A DNA stretch of 64,000 nt from Balaenoptera acutorostrata (Eukaryota > Chordata > Mammalia > Artiodactyla > Balaenopteridae). The notes under the pieces were generated by a model. That model had not been told where the DNA came from, made no database searches, and was given only the letters and a program-made list of their open reading frames with translations. A program made the position numbers and the translations under genes. Positions within the stretch are counted from its first letter, which is position 1. Each line of letters starts with the position of its first letter. Shown here one piece after another: positions 47,360 through 59,867 of the stretch. The DNA lies in the NCBI RefSeq assembly GCF_949987535.1, contig NC_080073.1:24176116-24240115 (forward strand), read 5' to 3'.

Positions 47360-50300
47360 TTCTGGGGCTACTGGGATAGTTAACATTCATCACAGCAGTA
47401 GCACCCGAGGTCGTGTTCAGGGGCAGTCAGCGGGCAGTGCTGGAAGGAGCATCCTGACTGCACTGTTCCTAAGGTACACGCCTGCTTGTGGTCCTTGCCG
47501 TGGCCTCCCTTCCCATTCATGTCCCTCATTCTCCAGTCTTCCATCTATTCTAAGAGCCATCAAACAGTGTTCCGAGTCAATTACAGAAGTAACATCTTTT
47601 TTTTTTTTTTTTTTGGATATAAGTAGCAGAATACCAACTAGTGGCTTGGGCAATAAATGACATTTAATTATGCCACCTAACAAGTACTGTGGTGAAAGGC
47701 AGTTCAACATTTAGTGCAGAACCTCTACAAAGTGAGCTAGAATCCACGCTCTTTCTCTCTTTCCTCCCTGCCGAAGCTGGCATATTGGCTTTCCAGCCAC
47801 AGGCTTGCTGCCTCATGAGAAGCGTGGCTTGTATATCCTCCAGCGTAACCTTGTCACACAACTGGATTCCAGGCAAGAAGAAAGGGCCTCCTCTTTTTTT
47901 TTCAGATGCCCCCTAGTGGGTGTCCACTTGGCCACAATTGTGTGACATGGCCACCCCTTGTTAGGAAGGCTGAGAATATGTAGATCTAGCAAAGGGTTAG
48001 GAAGACTGCCACCCAAACCAAATCAAGGGAGAAGCAGAAAGTAACTTAACAGTCTCTGCCAACTTTCCAAAAACCAACCTTTTTTCCCACAGGTTAGCCA
48101 AGATCAATTTCAACTGAAAGCAACCAAGAATGCTACTCGATCTTCAAGGGGACCAGAAGTCTCTTGCGGAGCAACGGGTCAAGAGTATCAACCAGCGCAC
48201 ACATGAGGGTTACTGGAGTTCCCAAGAATTGTTTCAATGGAGGGCTGGGCCACGAGACCCATTACGGTGAATTCATAAGTGATTCAGAGATGGAGGCGGG
48301 CAAGTAGAGAACTACACCAGGAAGCTGGTGGAGACGTTAGGAGAGATGGGTTCATAGCTAAAGGAAGTTCTTTGTCTTGTTTTATCTAGGATGGTAAGTA
48401 TTTGTACATAGGATGGGGGAAAGTGGTAATAGCAAGGCAGAGATTGACAGTTTAGGAAAGAAATGGGATAACACGTGAAGACCCCAGAGGGTATGAAAAA
48501 GGTAGAGCCAGGAGCCCAAGCACATGCCTACACTGCTGGGATGACCAGCCTTTGCCTGTGCTGCCCCTCAGCATAGGGTACCATCCTGCATCTGAACTGG
48601 GCTTTTCATTCAGGGCTCAACTCCAGGAGGGAATGAGCAGTGGTCTGGCTGAGGGTCTTCAGACCTAGACCGTGGCCCCAGCTTTGTCGGTGATCCCTCA
48701 CGCACTGTTGGACCAGAAATCTTTACGGTACCCTTTTAGGCTTTGATTTCTAAAATTCTTAATTTTCTCCAATCATACCTTCTCTTCTTTACCTCAAAAG
48801 ATTCTCCTTATTCTCCAAATAAACTATTTCCTCACTATTCTCATTCCCCCCAAAAAAACTATTTTAACTGAAAATTTTTTACTTATTAACTTATACCATA
48901 TAGTTTTTAAAATATACTACTTTCTCTCCTACTAAACATAAATACTGTGAGGGCAAAAAGAAAATATGCATTAATTTTACTAATCAACTGGAGTCAACTG
49001 GGATGGGGGAGGGGACAGGAAGTGCTCTGGTATATTTTTTTCCAAGCTTTATTTAGGTTTGACAAAATTTTATCTACTATTTTTTGGTATTATTTCATGT
49101 AAAGTAAATAAAACTACCCAAGAAGAGGGGAAATGCAAAAATTACTCATTTCCACAGAAATACCTTACCAATACTCCAGAATTTTTAAAATACATTTTCT
49201 TCTTTGAACTGAAGAGACTATCTTTATATATAGTTATAAAAAGACTAGAAAAAATAGAGTTGGATTACAGGTGATGTTTCTCCTTCTTTTCTGCCCACTT
49301 GCAATTTCTAAATTCTCTACAATGAACATGTATGATTACTTCATCAGTTTCTTTAACATAATTTCAAAGGGCAAAAACATTTGTTATGCACCAAAGATTT
49401 TAAGTGAGGGACAAAATAAAATCAAAGGACTAACTTAAAATATGCTTTTAGATGCAATCCTACTTATTAGCCTTGACAAAAACAACATTTAGTTTTAACT
49501 TAGTGACAATAACACACACACCCAAAACAGACTAAATAGCTTACCACTAAAGCCTAAAACTGGGTATAAATTATGTTACTTTTGGTAAGAGTGTAAACTT
49601 TCAAATCCATGCTAATAAACCAGGATAGAAAATTAAGTCCACTGAAACTTACATGAACCTTACAGGGCAGCTCCCAGCATCTAAAACTCATTACAGAAAT
49701 GAAAATAAATAAATAAGAAAAGAAAGAAAAGGGTACTCTAACACCTTGTATTTTTCAACTCAAGAGGTCAAGAGTGAAATATGACCCCAATATGTCAAGA
49801 AAATAGGAACTGTCCACTTTTGTGCCTTGGCATAAATATTTATAGAACTTCATACTTCATAACCCTCCATGTTCTTACATTATATTTTTATTTCTTAAAA
49901 ATACAGCAGCAGAAGAGAAATTTTGTAAAGGTTCTCAGATGAAAAACAATCTAACAGAAGAGGTACAAAGCACCCAGCACGGTTTCCTGACTTCCCCGGC
50001 ATGGCAATTTTGGTGTAAGAGGCCACAAAGTAATGCCTCTATTTCCTTCAGCAACTCCCTTGCCTTCCATTTGGTTTTCTATTAACTCTGATCTTTCTTA
50101 GATTTGAATCTGAGCCGCCACAGAGTATTTCACTGCACAGGAACAAAAACATGTTATAGTATCACGGTCCTATGAAAGGAAATAAAGGTAATGCCATCTG
50201 TGGGTCTTGGGGTAAAGCCATTCTTCAGAGCTTCCTTTCCTCAGACGTCCGGTGTTCAGTATGAATCCATGACCCAGGGAGGGTGACATTTTCATTAAAC

Positions 50301-51090
50301 CCAAAAATGTTGTATATGTTAAAAAGTTCTAACAAAAGACAGACAAGTAAAGCTTTCCATAAAGAAAATACATGTCCCCAGTCTTTTTTAAATCAGCATT
50401 AAAATGCAATACTGGCCTCAGTGGAATTTAACATACCAAAAATCTGAGGAACTTTAAATTGAGAATGATTACAATATTAAAGTTGCTACTAAGACTTTTC
50501 TTTCCTTAACATAAATAAAAACTTTTCTGACATGGTTTTCATTTTTGAAATGGAGAGTATTATGTCTCCTTTTAGTGTTTACTGACCACCAAGATGCAAA
50601 ACTACAAGTCCTAAGACTAACTGTATGAAAGGAAAAAAAATCACAGTGAACTCTGGCCTCACATTAGGTATTGTAAAATGAGTGAAGGCAGAGAGGAGAG
50701 AGAGAGAGAGAAAGATGCTGCTAAACTCCCTGGTTCATTCATTGCCCAAGCCAAGCTCCAGACTTCCACACATCACCTGCCAGCCGTGTACAGTCTCACT
50801 TCCATCCTCTCACTCTTGAAATGCTCTTCAACATTGCTGGACATCACCCACAGTAACTTTTATTAACACTGTATCTTTTACCCAACTATTTCAACACAGT
50901 GCACAAAAAAATACCCAACTTAAGACTTTTCCTTAGGAAACTTAATCAACAGCCTATAAATATTCATCTCATATTAGAAGCTAATTATGTCAGTATTTAA
51001 TATATAAATCAATCTGAGATAGAAGTTACCAAAGGTCAGGGAACTATTTGGCCTAGGGAGCAAGGGTAAAACCCAAATCTTTTGATTATC
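47360..51090. other. SINE-free intron
   Basis: 47660-47980 looks like an old transposon fragment (cttggccacaattgtgtgac) that I cannot name. 49280-49350 resembles an old LINE tail (ctctacaatgaacatgtatg). A (GA)n run lies at 50688-50716. The rest is unique. Confidence 0.4.
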
Positions 51091-51102
51091 ATCTCCAGAA
51101 TT

Positions 51103-51549
51103 TTTTTTAATTGAAGTATAGTTGATTTACAGTGTTGTGTTAGTTTCTTGTACAGCAAAGTGATTGTTATATGTTTTATATATATATATTCTTTTTCAGA
51201 TTATTTTCCATCATAGTTTATTACAAGACATTGAATACAGTTCCCTGTGCTATACAGTCGGTCTCTGTCGTTTATTTTATGTATAGTAGTTTGTATCTGC
51301 TAATCCCAGAATCCTAATTTGTCCCTCCCCGTTTCCCCTTTGGTAACCCTAAGTCTGTTTTCTATGTCTGTGAGTCAATTTCTGTTTTGTAAATAAGTTC
51401 ATCTGTATCATTTTTTAGATTCCCCACATATAAGTAATATCATATTTGTCTTTCTCTTACTTACTTTACTTAGTATGATAATCTCTAGGTCCATCCATGT
51501 TGCTACAAATGGCATTATTTCATTCTTTTTTATGCCTGAGTAATATTCC

Positions 51550-51583
<34 letters not shown>

Positions 51584-52308
51584 CATATACATACATATGC
51601 ATATACATATATATGCATATATACTCACCACATCTTCTTTATCTGTTTATCTGTCGATGGACATGGACATTTAGGTTGCTTCCATGTCTTGGCTGCTGTA
51701 AATAGTGTTGCTATGAACACTGGGATGCATGTATCTTTTTCAATTACAGTTTTCTCCAGATATATGCCCAGGAGTGGGATTGTTAGATCATATGGCAACT
51801 CTTTTTTTAGTTTTTTAAGGAACCTCCATACTGTTTTCCATAGTGGGTGTACCAATTTACATTTCTACCAACAGTGTAGGAAGGTTCGCTTTTCTCCACA
51901 CCCTCTGCAGCATTTATTGTTTGTAGACTTTTTGATGATGGCCACTCTGACCAGTGTGAGGTGATACCTCATTGTTAATTATTAGAGAAATGCAAATCAA
52001 AACTACAACGTCGAGCATCTTTTCATGTGCCTATTGGCCACCTGGATGTCTTCTTTGGAGAAATGTCTATTTAGGTCTTCTGCCCATTTTTTGATTGGGT
52101 TGTTTATCTGTTACTGAGCTGTATCAACTATTTGTGTATTGGAAATTAAGCTCTTTGTCAGTCACACTGTTTGCAAATATTTTCTCTGAGTCCACAGGAT
52201 GTCTTTTTGTTTTCTTTATGGTTTCCTTTGCTGTACAAAAGCTTATAAGTTTGATTAGGTCCCATCTGTTTATTTTTGCTTTTATTTCTGTTGCCCTGGG
52301 AGACTGAT
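51103..52308 (-). mobile_element. 5'-truncated L1, minus strand (ORF2 C-terminus and 3' UTR)
   Basis: Read on the minus strand it encodes the tail of ORF2 in pieces: [19 protein letters not shown] (51.8 kb) and then [15 protein letters not shown] (51.5 kb), separated by a (GT)n/(TATG)n microsatellite. The possible target duplication is ccagaatt (51095-51102 and 52309-52316). A segment at about 51975-52008 is inverted relative to other L1 copies. Confidence 0.92.
51553..51626. repeat. (GT)n / (CATATA)n microsatellite inside the L1
   Basis: About 16 GT units are followed by tatacatatacata-type repeats, lying between ORF2 codons of the host L1. Confidence 0.95.
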
Positions 52309-52330
52309 CCAGAATTATTTTTCATTAAAG

Positions 52331-53224
52331 GTATATCATATTTACATGTGGCTAATGAGTTTAAAGGTTCCAGGTTTAATTATCAGCTAAATCTTCATGT
52401 TTAAACCAGCAACTCTATAATTAGTTCAACAGAAACTTAAGTAAGTTGAATAGAGCCAATCAAAGTTTAATCACATTCAAAGTAAAGCTACTTTAGACTT
52501 TGCGGAGTAAACTCCAAGTGGCAAGTTAATGAGAGAGAGAATGAAAATTCAGGGCACTCTAAAATTTTTTTAAAAGCACAGTTTACTTACTTGTATTTTA
52601 TTCCACATTCCCAAAATTCTTTCTAGAAAGCAGGTTTCCAAATTAAGAACACCTAACATTATCTTTCTACACCACCATTTAAATTCAAAACCCCTACAAG
52701 TGAACAGTTCATCTGTTTGTCAATTCTGCCATCTGCTGGTTACAAATGGAATCACAGCTGTTGATAAAATAATGCAAAAAGTAATTGTTAAATCCAAATG
52801 TACCTTCCTTAGGGTTTAAATTTTATCCACTCATACTGAGTTATAAGTTCACCATGCCTTTCTTCCTTATAAATAAGACTCTTTCCACGTATACAAATAG
52901 CCAATAGGCATGGAAAGAAAAAAAAATTTTTTTTAAGTATAGGTCTTCTCTTTCCTGACAAAACTAACATTCTTGATAATCCAGACTCTAGACAAAAAGT
53001 TAATAGTCTTCTCAACAAAAATAATTTATATCTTTTAGGCCCTGTGTCTTGAAGTTGTTTATAGAATTTTACAGAACCCAGAGGTAAGCCTCAAACAGCT
53101 TTTTCTCTTTTATAACTTTCTGTAACAGAATGGGGCCATGATTTCACATTTGATGACAAGTCTCATGGATGGATTTATAGATTTCAACGAAAATAAAATC
53201 TGAAAATGGAGGAGACTGTAATGC
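52331..53224. other. Unique intron
   Basis: No repeat recognised. Confidence 0.45.
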
Positions 53225-53225
53225 T

Positions 53226-53632
53226 AACTACACTAATTTCCTGTTGCTGCTGTAACAAATTACCACATAATTAGTGGCTTAAAACAACAAAAATCTATTC
53301 TAATTCTGGAGATCAGAAGTCCAAAATGGGTCTAAGGGAGCAAAAATCAAGGGGGCTTCTAGAAGCCCCCTGCATTCCTTGGTTTGTGGCCCCTTCCTCC
53401 GTCTTCAAGCCAGCAGCTTAACATCCTAAAACCTCTCTGACACTCCCACTTCCCTCTTATAAGGAGCCTTGTGATTACACTGGGCTCATCTGGACGATGC
53501 AAAAAAAAATCTTCCCATCTCAAAATCCTCAACTTAATCACATCTGCAAAGTCCCTTTTGCTATGTTAGGTAACATGGCCACAGGTTTCAGGGACTAGGA
53601 CATCTTCAGGGGGCCGCTGTTTTGCCCACCAA
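53226..53632 (-). mobile_element. MLT1-type MaLR LTR
   Basis: In reverse orientation: ttgctgctgtaacaaattac, gatcagaagtccaaaatggg, ataaggagccttgtgattac and tcacatctgcaaagtccctt. It is a near-complete solo LTR without internal sequence. Confidence 0.88.
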
Positions 53633-53974
53633 TGTAACCAAAGGCAAGTTTTAGAATCCTGACCTTGTCTTATTAGTTTAAGAAACCCAGAGTGATCTGA
53701 GTTCTTAACATTACCCAAGTAATATACCTCCCATCTCCAGTTGTGCATCAGTTCTGCCATTTTTAAAAGATGACATAAAAAATAGAAAGTGAAGGTCTAA
53801 TATTTGTCTAACTATTCACTCTGCAATGGTGTTTTATCGTCCACAGCAGCTGGGAAACCTTGTGTGCAGCACTAAACTTCTTTGAATTTCAATTTCTTCA
53901 TTTTCTGAACTGACAGCCTTCCTAAAACTATAAAATTCTAAAAATGTGCTCCGAACAGCAATTTGTGTGACATG

Positions 53975-54150
53975 GGACCAGAACCAACACTTAATGAACA
54001 CTTTATGTATCAGATGCTAGGCTGAGCACTTTAGAAGTGCTGTATCACTTAAGCTTTACAAGAACTGTGAGTGGGGTAGCATTAACCCGACTTTTCAAGA
54101 TAAGGAAAACAACAGCTTGGTAAGCTTGCATAAAGGACCAAAGCTGCCTC
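53975..54150 (+). repeat. MIR SINE
   Basis: The words tatcagatgctaggctgagc and aagataaggaaaacaacagc follow MIR. Confidence 0.75.
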
Positions 54151-54189
54151 CTTTCAGAGGTCCTCAAAATATTCTCTACCTATTTAATA

Positions 54190-54310
54190 AATGTATCCAA
54201 CTTCTTTATATACTCCTCAAGGACAGGGGTCAAAATTTCTTGTTCTTTGTTTCTTAGCACCAATCACAGCGCTAGATATACAATAGGCACTCATATATCT
54301 ACAAGTATTC
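54190..54310 (-). repeat. L2 fragment
   Basis: The words ctcctcaaggacaggggtca and caataggcactcatat are L2 3' landmarks. Confidence 0.65.
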
Positions 54311-55189
54311 AATTACAAACCAAAGCAAATTTGTGACAGTGGCATTTAATTCATTATGCTACCAAGAACCCTACTCTTAACAAGATAATATGTTAAAAAA
54401 TAAAGTTTTGTCACTGACAAAGTGCAGACTCCCACAGAAGCGGTTGATCCTAACTTCATCTTGGAGAGAAGTATTTGGTTTTTCCATTAACAGTGTAGGG
54501 GTGGTACTGACCAAGTAACATTCTTGTGGTTTAAGTTGGATTCTCCAGCTTCATCATCCTACATGAAAATCATACTCATTGTTTCTATAAAGCTAAACTT
54601 AATTTGTGTAGCATAAACTGACACTGCTCTTAAAGAAAAAGCCAACACGGAGCTCCCCTTCCCTCCCATGCACTAACTACACAAGATGATCAATGAAACG
54701 CACTGGCCCAGGTCATGAGTCAACACCACCTGAAGGAATGCTGCATACCACATCAGAGAGAAAAAGTCCACACAACAGAAAACAGTCTGAAATGCGTCAG
54801 AGAAAGAAAGTGGAGGGACGGTGGGTAAGCTGCTCCTTGACAAGTGCCTCTGTGAAAAACCTCTCAGCACCTCCATGCGGGGACGTTAATGAAGGACTAC
54901 CAGCAGGATCATCACCGCACGGGGGTCCTGCCAGGTCCTGCCCTCTCTCTCCTCCTCTTCCTCCCCTTTCCACTGTCAGCTCGGGCTCAGAGGGCCGGGA
55001 CAGCTGGAGGGCTGGGGTGTGCTTCTGAGCTGAGCTCAGGAGACCGACAGCAAGCTCAAGCACGCACACAACACAGACACACGATGAGATGACGCAGGCA
55101 CCCACGAGGAAAGAGGCACTGAAGGAACGCTGCTAGAAGGGCTTTTAAAGGAAGAACCTCCACCTTGATTCTCGTCAACTCACCTTCTC
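54311..55189. other. Intron with a GC-rich patch at 54840-55100
   Basis: The patch is markedly GC-richer than its surroundings, with frames open on both strands, but I recognise no protein and see no splice framework. Confidence 0.4.
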
Positions 55190-55745
55190 CCTCTGCATCC
55201 CCTGCCCTGCCTCAGTGGAGGCTCCAGTCATCTCTCTCTCCTCAGGATTTCTAGAATAGTCTCCTCCCCTCCATTCGCACACCACGCCCACCTCCACACA
55301 GCTGCCAAAGGATGTCCTTACAACACCAACCAGCGGTGGTCTCCTGCACAGCCCTTCAGGGGTAACAGCCAAAACCTCACCACAGCAGGCAGGGCCCTCC
55401 GGAAGACCCGGCCACATCTGTGCTCCACATGGAGCTTGAAAGCGTCTAACAAGGGCTTTGCCTAAGTTCAATAGCCCTCCTTGTACTCGCCCGCCTAACA
55501 ATCATCCTCCAAAACACAGCTCAAGGACTAGCTATTCTCTGAGGCCTTCCCTGAATCAACACCCATCCACCCACTCTAATCCACTTCCCTTCAGGCTCTT
55601 GTACTTTTCTTAAAATACCTGTAACCCTTTAGTGTACTTCCATACTTACATGCCCATCTGCACGTCTAGACTGCAAGTCTCTAAAGGCGGTATCTTGTCA
55701 TTTTATCCTCAGTGCCGAGAACACATTAGGCCGTCTTAAGATCTA
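55190..55745 (-). repeat. Long L2 fragment
   Basis: A 550-bp stretch with L2 style: ttctctgaggccttccctga, ctagactgcaagtctctaaa and tatcctcagtgccgagaaca. The 108-codon minus-strand frame here is part of it. Confidence 0.7.
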
Positions 55746-56935
55746 AATCCACACTGCCAGGTAAGGACAACAAAAGTGGTGGAGGAAACTAAGAGGAGCT
55801 GAACAAAAGCAGCTGATACAAAAGGAATCAAAGAGGTCCAAGTGGGGAAAGGACATAAAAAAGGAAAGGCAACAGAAAGGAAGTTATTTTTCGCAATTCT
55901 GTAGAAAATTCTTTGTGTAATTCTTATAATTTAGCATTCCTAAGAAGGAATTACAAAGTCTGTCTGCCTTACGTACTTAATGTTCTGAAGTGAAAAAAAG
56001 GTTCCCAGGCACAACGGAAAATGAACAGATAGGAGAACAGGGCAAAAGGCCCCCTTGGGAGAGGCACGTGCTTAGATGCATCAGAAAGCAAAGTGCCTGT
56101 GTGAGTCTGGCTGGGTATCTAACAGTTCGGTTGCAGCTTCTGATTGTACAGCGAATTTCCTAGCGCTGTCTCTACCCTTCCGCCTCCGTGCATCTTGACA
56201 CACGCAAGCATTTTCATCTGCAGCATTCCTGCGAGCTTCCTTCTGACTTGACAGTGACACTGCACTTCAGGGATACCCATCTTATTTTCCACTCCACTTA
56301 TCTTCCATTGACTCAATTATACAACTGCACAAGAGTCTGACAAACTGCTAACACAAGTGCAAATGAGAGTTCCTCTCTGTTAATTTATGGATATTTCAAA
56401 ACCCATCATGATCATTTCAAAAGATGAAAAACATTTCAAAAGTTGTTAACCTTTCTTCTATTGTTTTGCTCAGCGGTTCTTAGAAAAGGCCAGTAGAGAT
56501 CATGAAAAACACTATACATACACTTTCAACCATGATATTAACAGCATAGTTAAAAAGAACTTAAATCCCTGCTAGGGAAAACACAAGATGAGTAACACAT
56601 GCCCCATGCTGTGTAGCTGATAACACTCCTGATAACAATGAATCTAATCCTCCAAGCAGCCAATTCAGTGGGGAAGCTGAATAAAAACGACGTGCTTAAC
56701 CCATATTCTGATGTTCAACGAGCCCCTCAAATGACTGCAGTACACTGCCACCCTCAAAACTAACCAGTTTATTAAACTAGGATTTTTTAGTAGGCCTAAA
56801 AGTATGTAATTCTGAGGAAGACAAAAGGAATCACACTTTTGATCAATGTGCTCCACACCTACTAAAATATTCTTATGCACATGACTGCCAAGTCAACTCA
56901 ATAGAAATATTTACCACTGGGGTATAAATCAAAAT
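55746..56935. other. Unique intron
   Basis: No repeat recognised. Confidence 0.4.
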
Positions 56936-56939
56936 TTTT

Positions 56940-57122
56940 GATAATCCTTTATGAGTGGTGCTTATATATCACTGAACACCAGAAACATCTAGGAATCTTG
57001 TTTAAAATGCAGGGCCCACAATGCCACCTCCAAAAATCTTTATTTGTAACCTGCTGCCCAGGCAAATGATTCTAAAGTAGGTACTCCCTGGGCCACACGG
57101 TTGTGTGGAGAAGTACTGTTAG
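56940..57122 (-). mobile_element. MER5A-like hAT element
   Basis: The words ccagaaacatctaggaatct, tgcagggcccacaatgccac and ggcaaatgattctaaagtag follow MER5A with more divergence than the other two copies. Confidence 0.7.
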
Positions 57123-59552
57123 AGGCTGTCAGAAAAGCATTTACAAAACATGGTATCGCTGAGTTCCTAGCTTTCTCAATCCCAAGTTAGAACAGGACTG
57201 GAAAGAAAAATCTACCAGCATCTATGGGTGTAAGGACATCCACAGACATCACCCATGAGCACATTAAATTCACAGGGGCCATTTTAGCAGCAAAGAAATT
57301 TTAATAATTCTTCTATTTCTGAAAACAATATTAACTAAGTCCATAAGTAGGATAAGACCCAGGAAAAGTCAAATCCTGAAGTTGAAAAAAAAAAAAAAAT
57401 CACTACCACTGCAATGTTATACCATCTGTTATACTAAAGTAAACCCACCCCAACCCTTCAGATATAATTACAGATTCTACTTCTCACAGGGCTTTTTCTG
57501 TGTCTGATGAAAACTGAGCTGTAAAATAATTGAGGCAGGGATTTAGAGATTTGGTACAGCAAACCTCCTAATAAAAATGGCACAAACGGGACTCTTCTCA
57601 GTGTTGTTACATATTAAATCTTATTTGATCAATTTTACTGTATTCCAAATCACAAACATAAGGCAGAAGCTTGTAATTATAGTTTTATTGATTTGTCATT
57701 AACTTTTAATCAAGCTGCTGCTACAGGGAATGGTTATTACAGCAGTGTTCTTTTGTTTCTAAGTTTCACACACTTACCATCACTACAACAAAGTAACTGT
57801 GGACACATTCAATGCCAACAAAAATACAGTATTGTTTCTAAGGAATGTGTCTGCAACATAACTATCTTATATCAGCACACACGTGTTACAGAACAATGAC
57901 TGCACTAAACTATATCTGATTTTCTCTAGGTCTCTTTATACCTTTCTGATCACTGACAGCTATAAATGTTTTGTTTTATATTCCTTTTTATTTGTTTCTC
58001 CTAAATTCATCTGTTTCTTTCTCTTACTTACAGTGACCACACTTGGCTGAATCTGCAACCAATGTATGCTCTATGAAACTGAAAGCAAATTACTAAAACA
58101 GAAAGGCAGTAGGTATGTGTCTGAATCATTTAAGAACAATGATACTGAATGGTTGCAGGAAGTTTTTCAAGAAAGTTTAAAGATTACAGGAGCACCAGAA
58201 CAACATTTCACAAACTTCATAAATCTAACAAAATTCTTAGCATACTAAACTGTAACTGAATTAAAATCAAATAAAGTCAATATCAAGATATGTTTCACAG
58301 GTGAAATCCTCCATCTATGTACCTGCTGCTGATCAGTTCTCCTCTGAAGGCTCTCCAGGCATCACAGAAACTATAAAAAGGCATCTGACATGAGGCCTTA
58401 CTGCCTAAGGGACCATGGAAACCATAAGAGACACAATAAATATAAGAATGTCCTAGAATTATTTATTTCCAGTCTTACAGATACCTATTTCCTAACTCTA
58501 AAGTCTACCTACGCCACTTTCTATGCCCAACAGTTCACAGAATATTACATTTAAAAGGCTCCAATTTTTAAAAAAATACCAGTTACAGATACTAACGTAT
58601 TAGAATACAGTGTTTTCTACAAATCAAAAGCTGCATCACTAACATGACCGATCTAACAGCTATCCTTTGCCCTATTTAATTATACCACTTTATATATTCT
58701 TCGTAAGTCTAAGAGACAGAAATTTTATAAATTGAAGAAAGTCTATCCTCCAACATGGCAAACCAGCTTTCAAGCAAGATGGTCCTGTGGGAAATGAAAA
58801 AAAAAAGTGGCCAAGTTCTTTTTGCTGCTTGCTCTCAGCAATGTAAGAGAAAACGTAAACCAAGTGTTGAACTTATGAGGATATATTTAAACTAAATCGA
58901 AGCAACAGGCAATTCTAAAATAGAGGCAAGAGCAGTCAAAGGGACAGAATTTTTACAAGCTGAGAGACACTGAAACTCTGACACACGATTTGCTATTCTT
59001 GAGTATATATACTCGAAAATAACTGCATGCAATGAGGTTCTAAAGTCAGAACATAATCACAAAAACACAATCTAAACCAAGGATAATAGGTTCAAAGATT
59101 TTTTTAAATTAAATATAAATTGCTTTTAAATCGCAGACTAAACCAATATTTAGGCAGAATTCAAGCACTGGAGTCCTTACTTTGGGTAAGAGTGGGGGGA
59201 ATGAAAATTCCCAGAAATTGTACACAAATTGTCCGTATGTTCACTTTCCTGGAGAGACAACCACAGGTTTCACTAGATTCATAAAGGAGTCTCTGGCTCA
59301 TAAAGGAACTACTACTTTATGCTCCTTGCTCCTCAAAAATTAATACATTGTTAGTCCCATCACGCTAAAAAGTTCAGTAAATTATGCAGGCAATTTTTTT
59401 TTAATCCAGAGTTAGCTTGGGTTCTGCAAAATCATTTTTAAACCAATGAGAAAAGGAAGTTTTATAGAAAACACTTCCGTGAATTTAGTGTCTTTCAGGC
59501 TAATTTCTTTCAACATTCTCTTCAAGGAACCATCCAAATGATTTCTTAGATC
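57123..59552. other. Unique AT-rich intron
   Basis: No repeat family recognised. A splice-site-flanked segment lies at 58034-58112 (see findings). Confidence 0.4.
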
Positions 59553-59566
59553 AAGAAATTCATTGT

Positions 59567-59867
59567 GGGCTTCCCTGGTGGCGCAGTGGTTGGGAGTCTG
59601 CCTGCCAATGCAGGGGACACGGGTTCGAGCCCTGGTCTGGGAAGATCCCACATGCCGCGGAGCAGCTGGGCCCGTGAGCCACAATTACTGAGCCTGTGCG
59701 TCTGGAGCCTGTGCTCCGCAACGAGAGGCCACGATAGTGAGAGGTCCGCGCACTGTGATGAAGAGTGGCCCCCGCTTGCCACAACTAGAGAAAGCCCTTG
59801 CACAGAAACGAAGACCCAACACAGCCATAAATAAATAAATAAATAAATAATTTAAAAAATTTAAAAA
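59567..59867 (+). mobile_element. CHR SINE, long form
   Basis: The target duplication is aagaaattcattgt (59553-59566 and 59868-59881). It is the first CHR SINE after the 18-kb gap. Confidence 0.94.

Noticed and set aside
51497..51964. 155-codon plus-strand frame
   Set aside because: It is the antisense of L1 ORF2 and its microsatellite.
54693..55105. Possible two-strand coding region
   Set aside because: Length fits a GC-rich patch with few stop codons; nothing recognisable is encoded.
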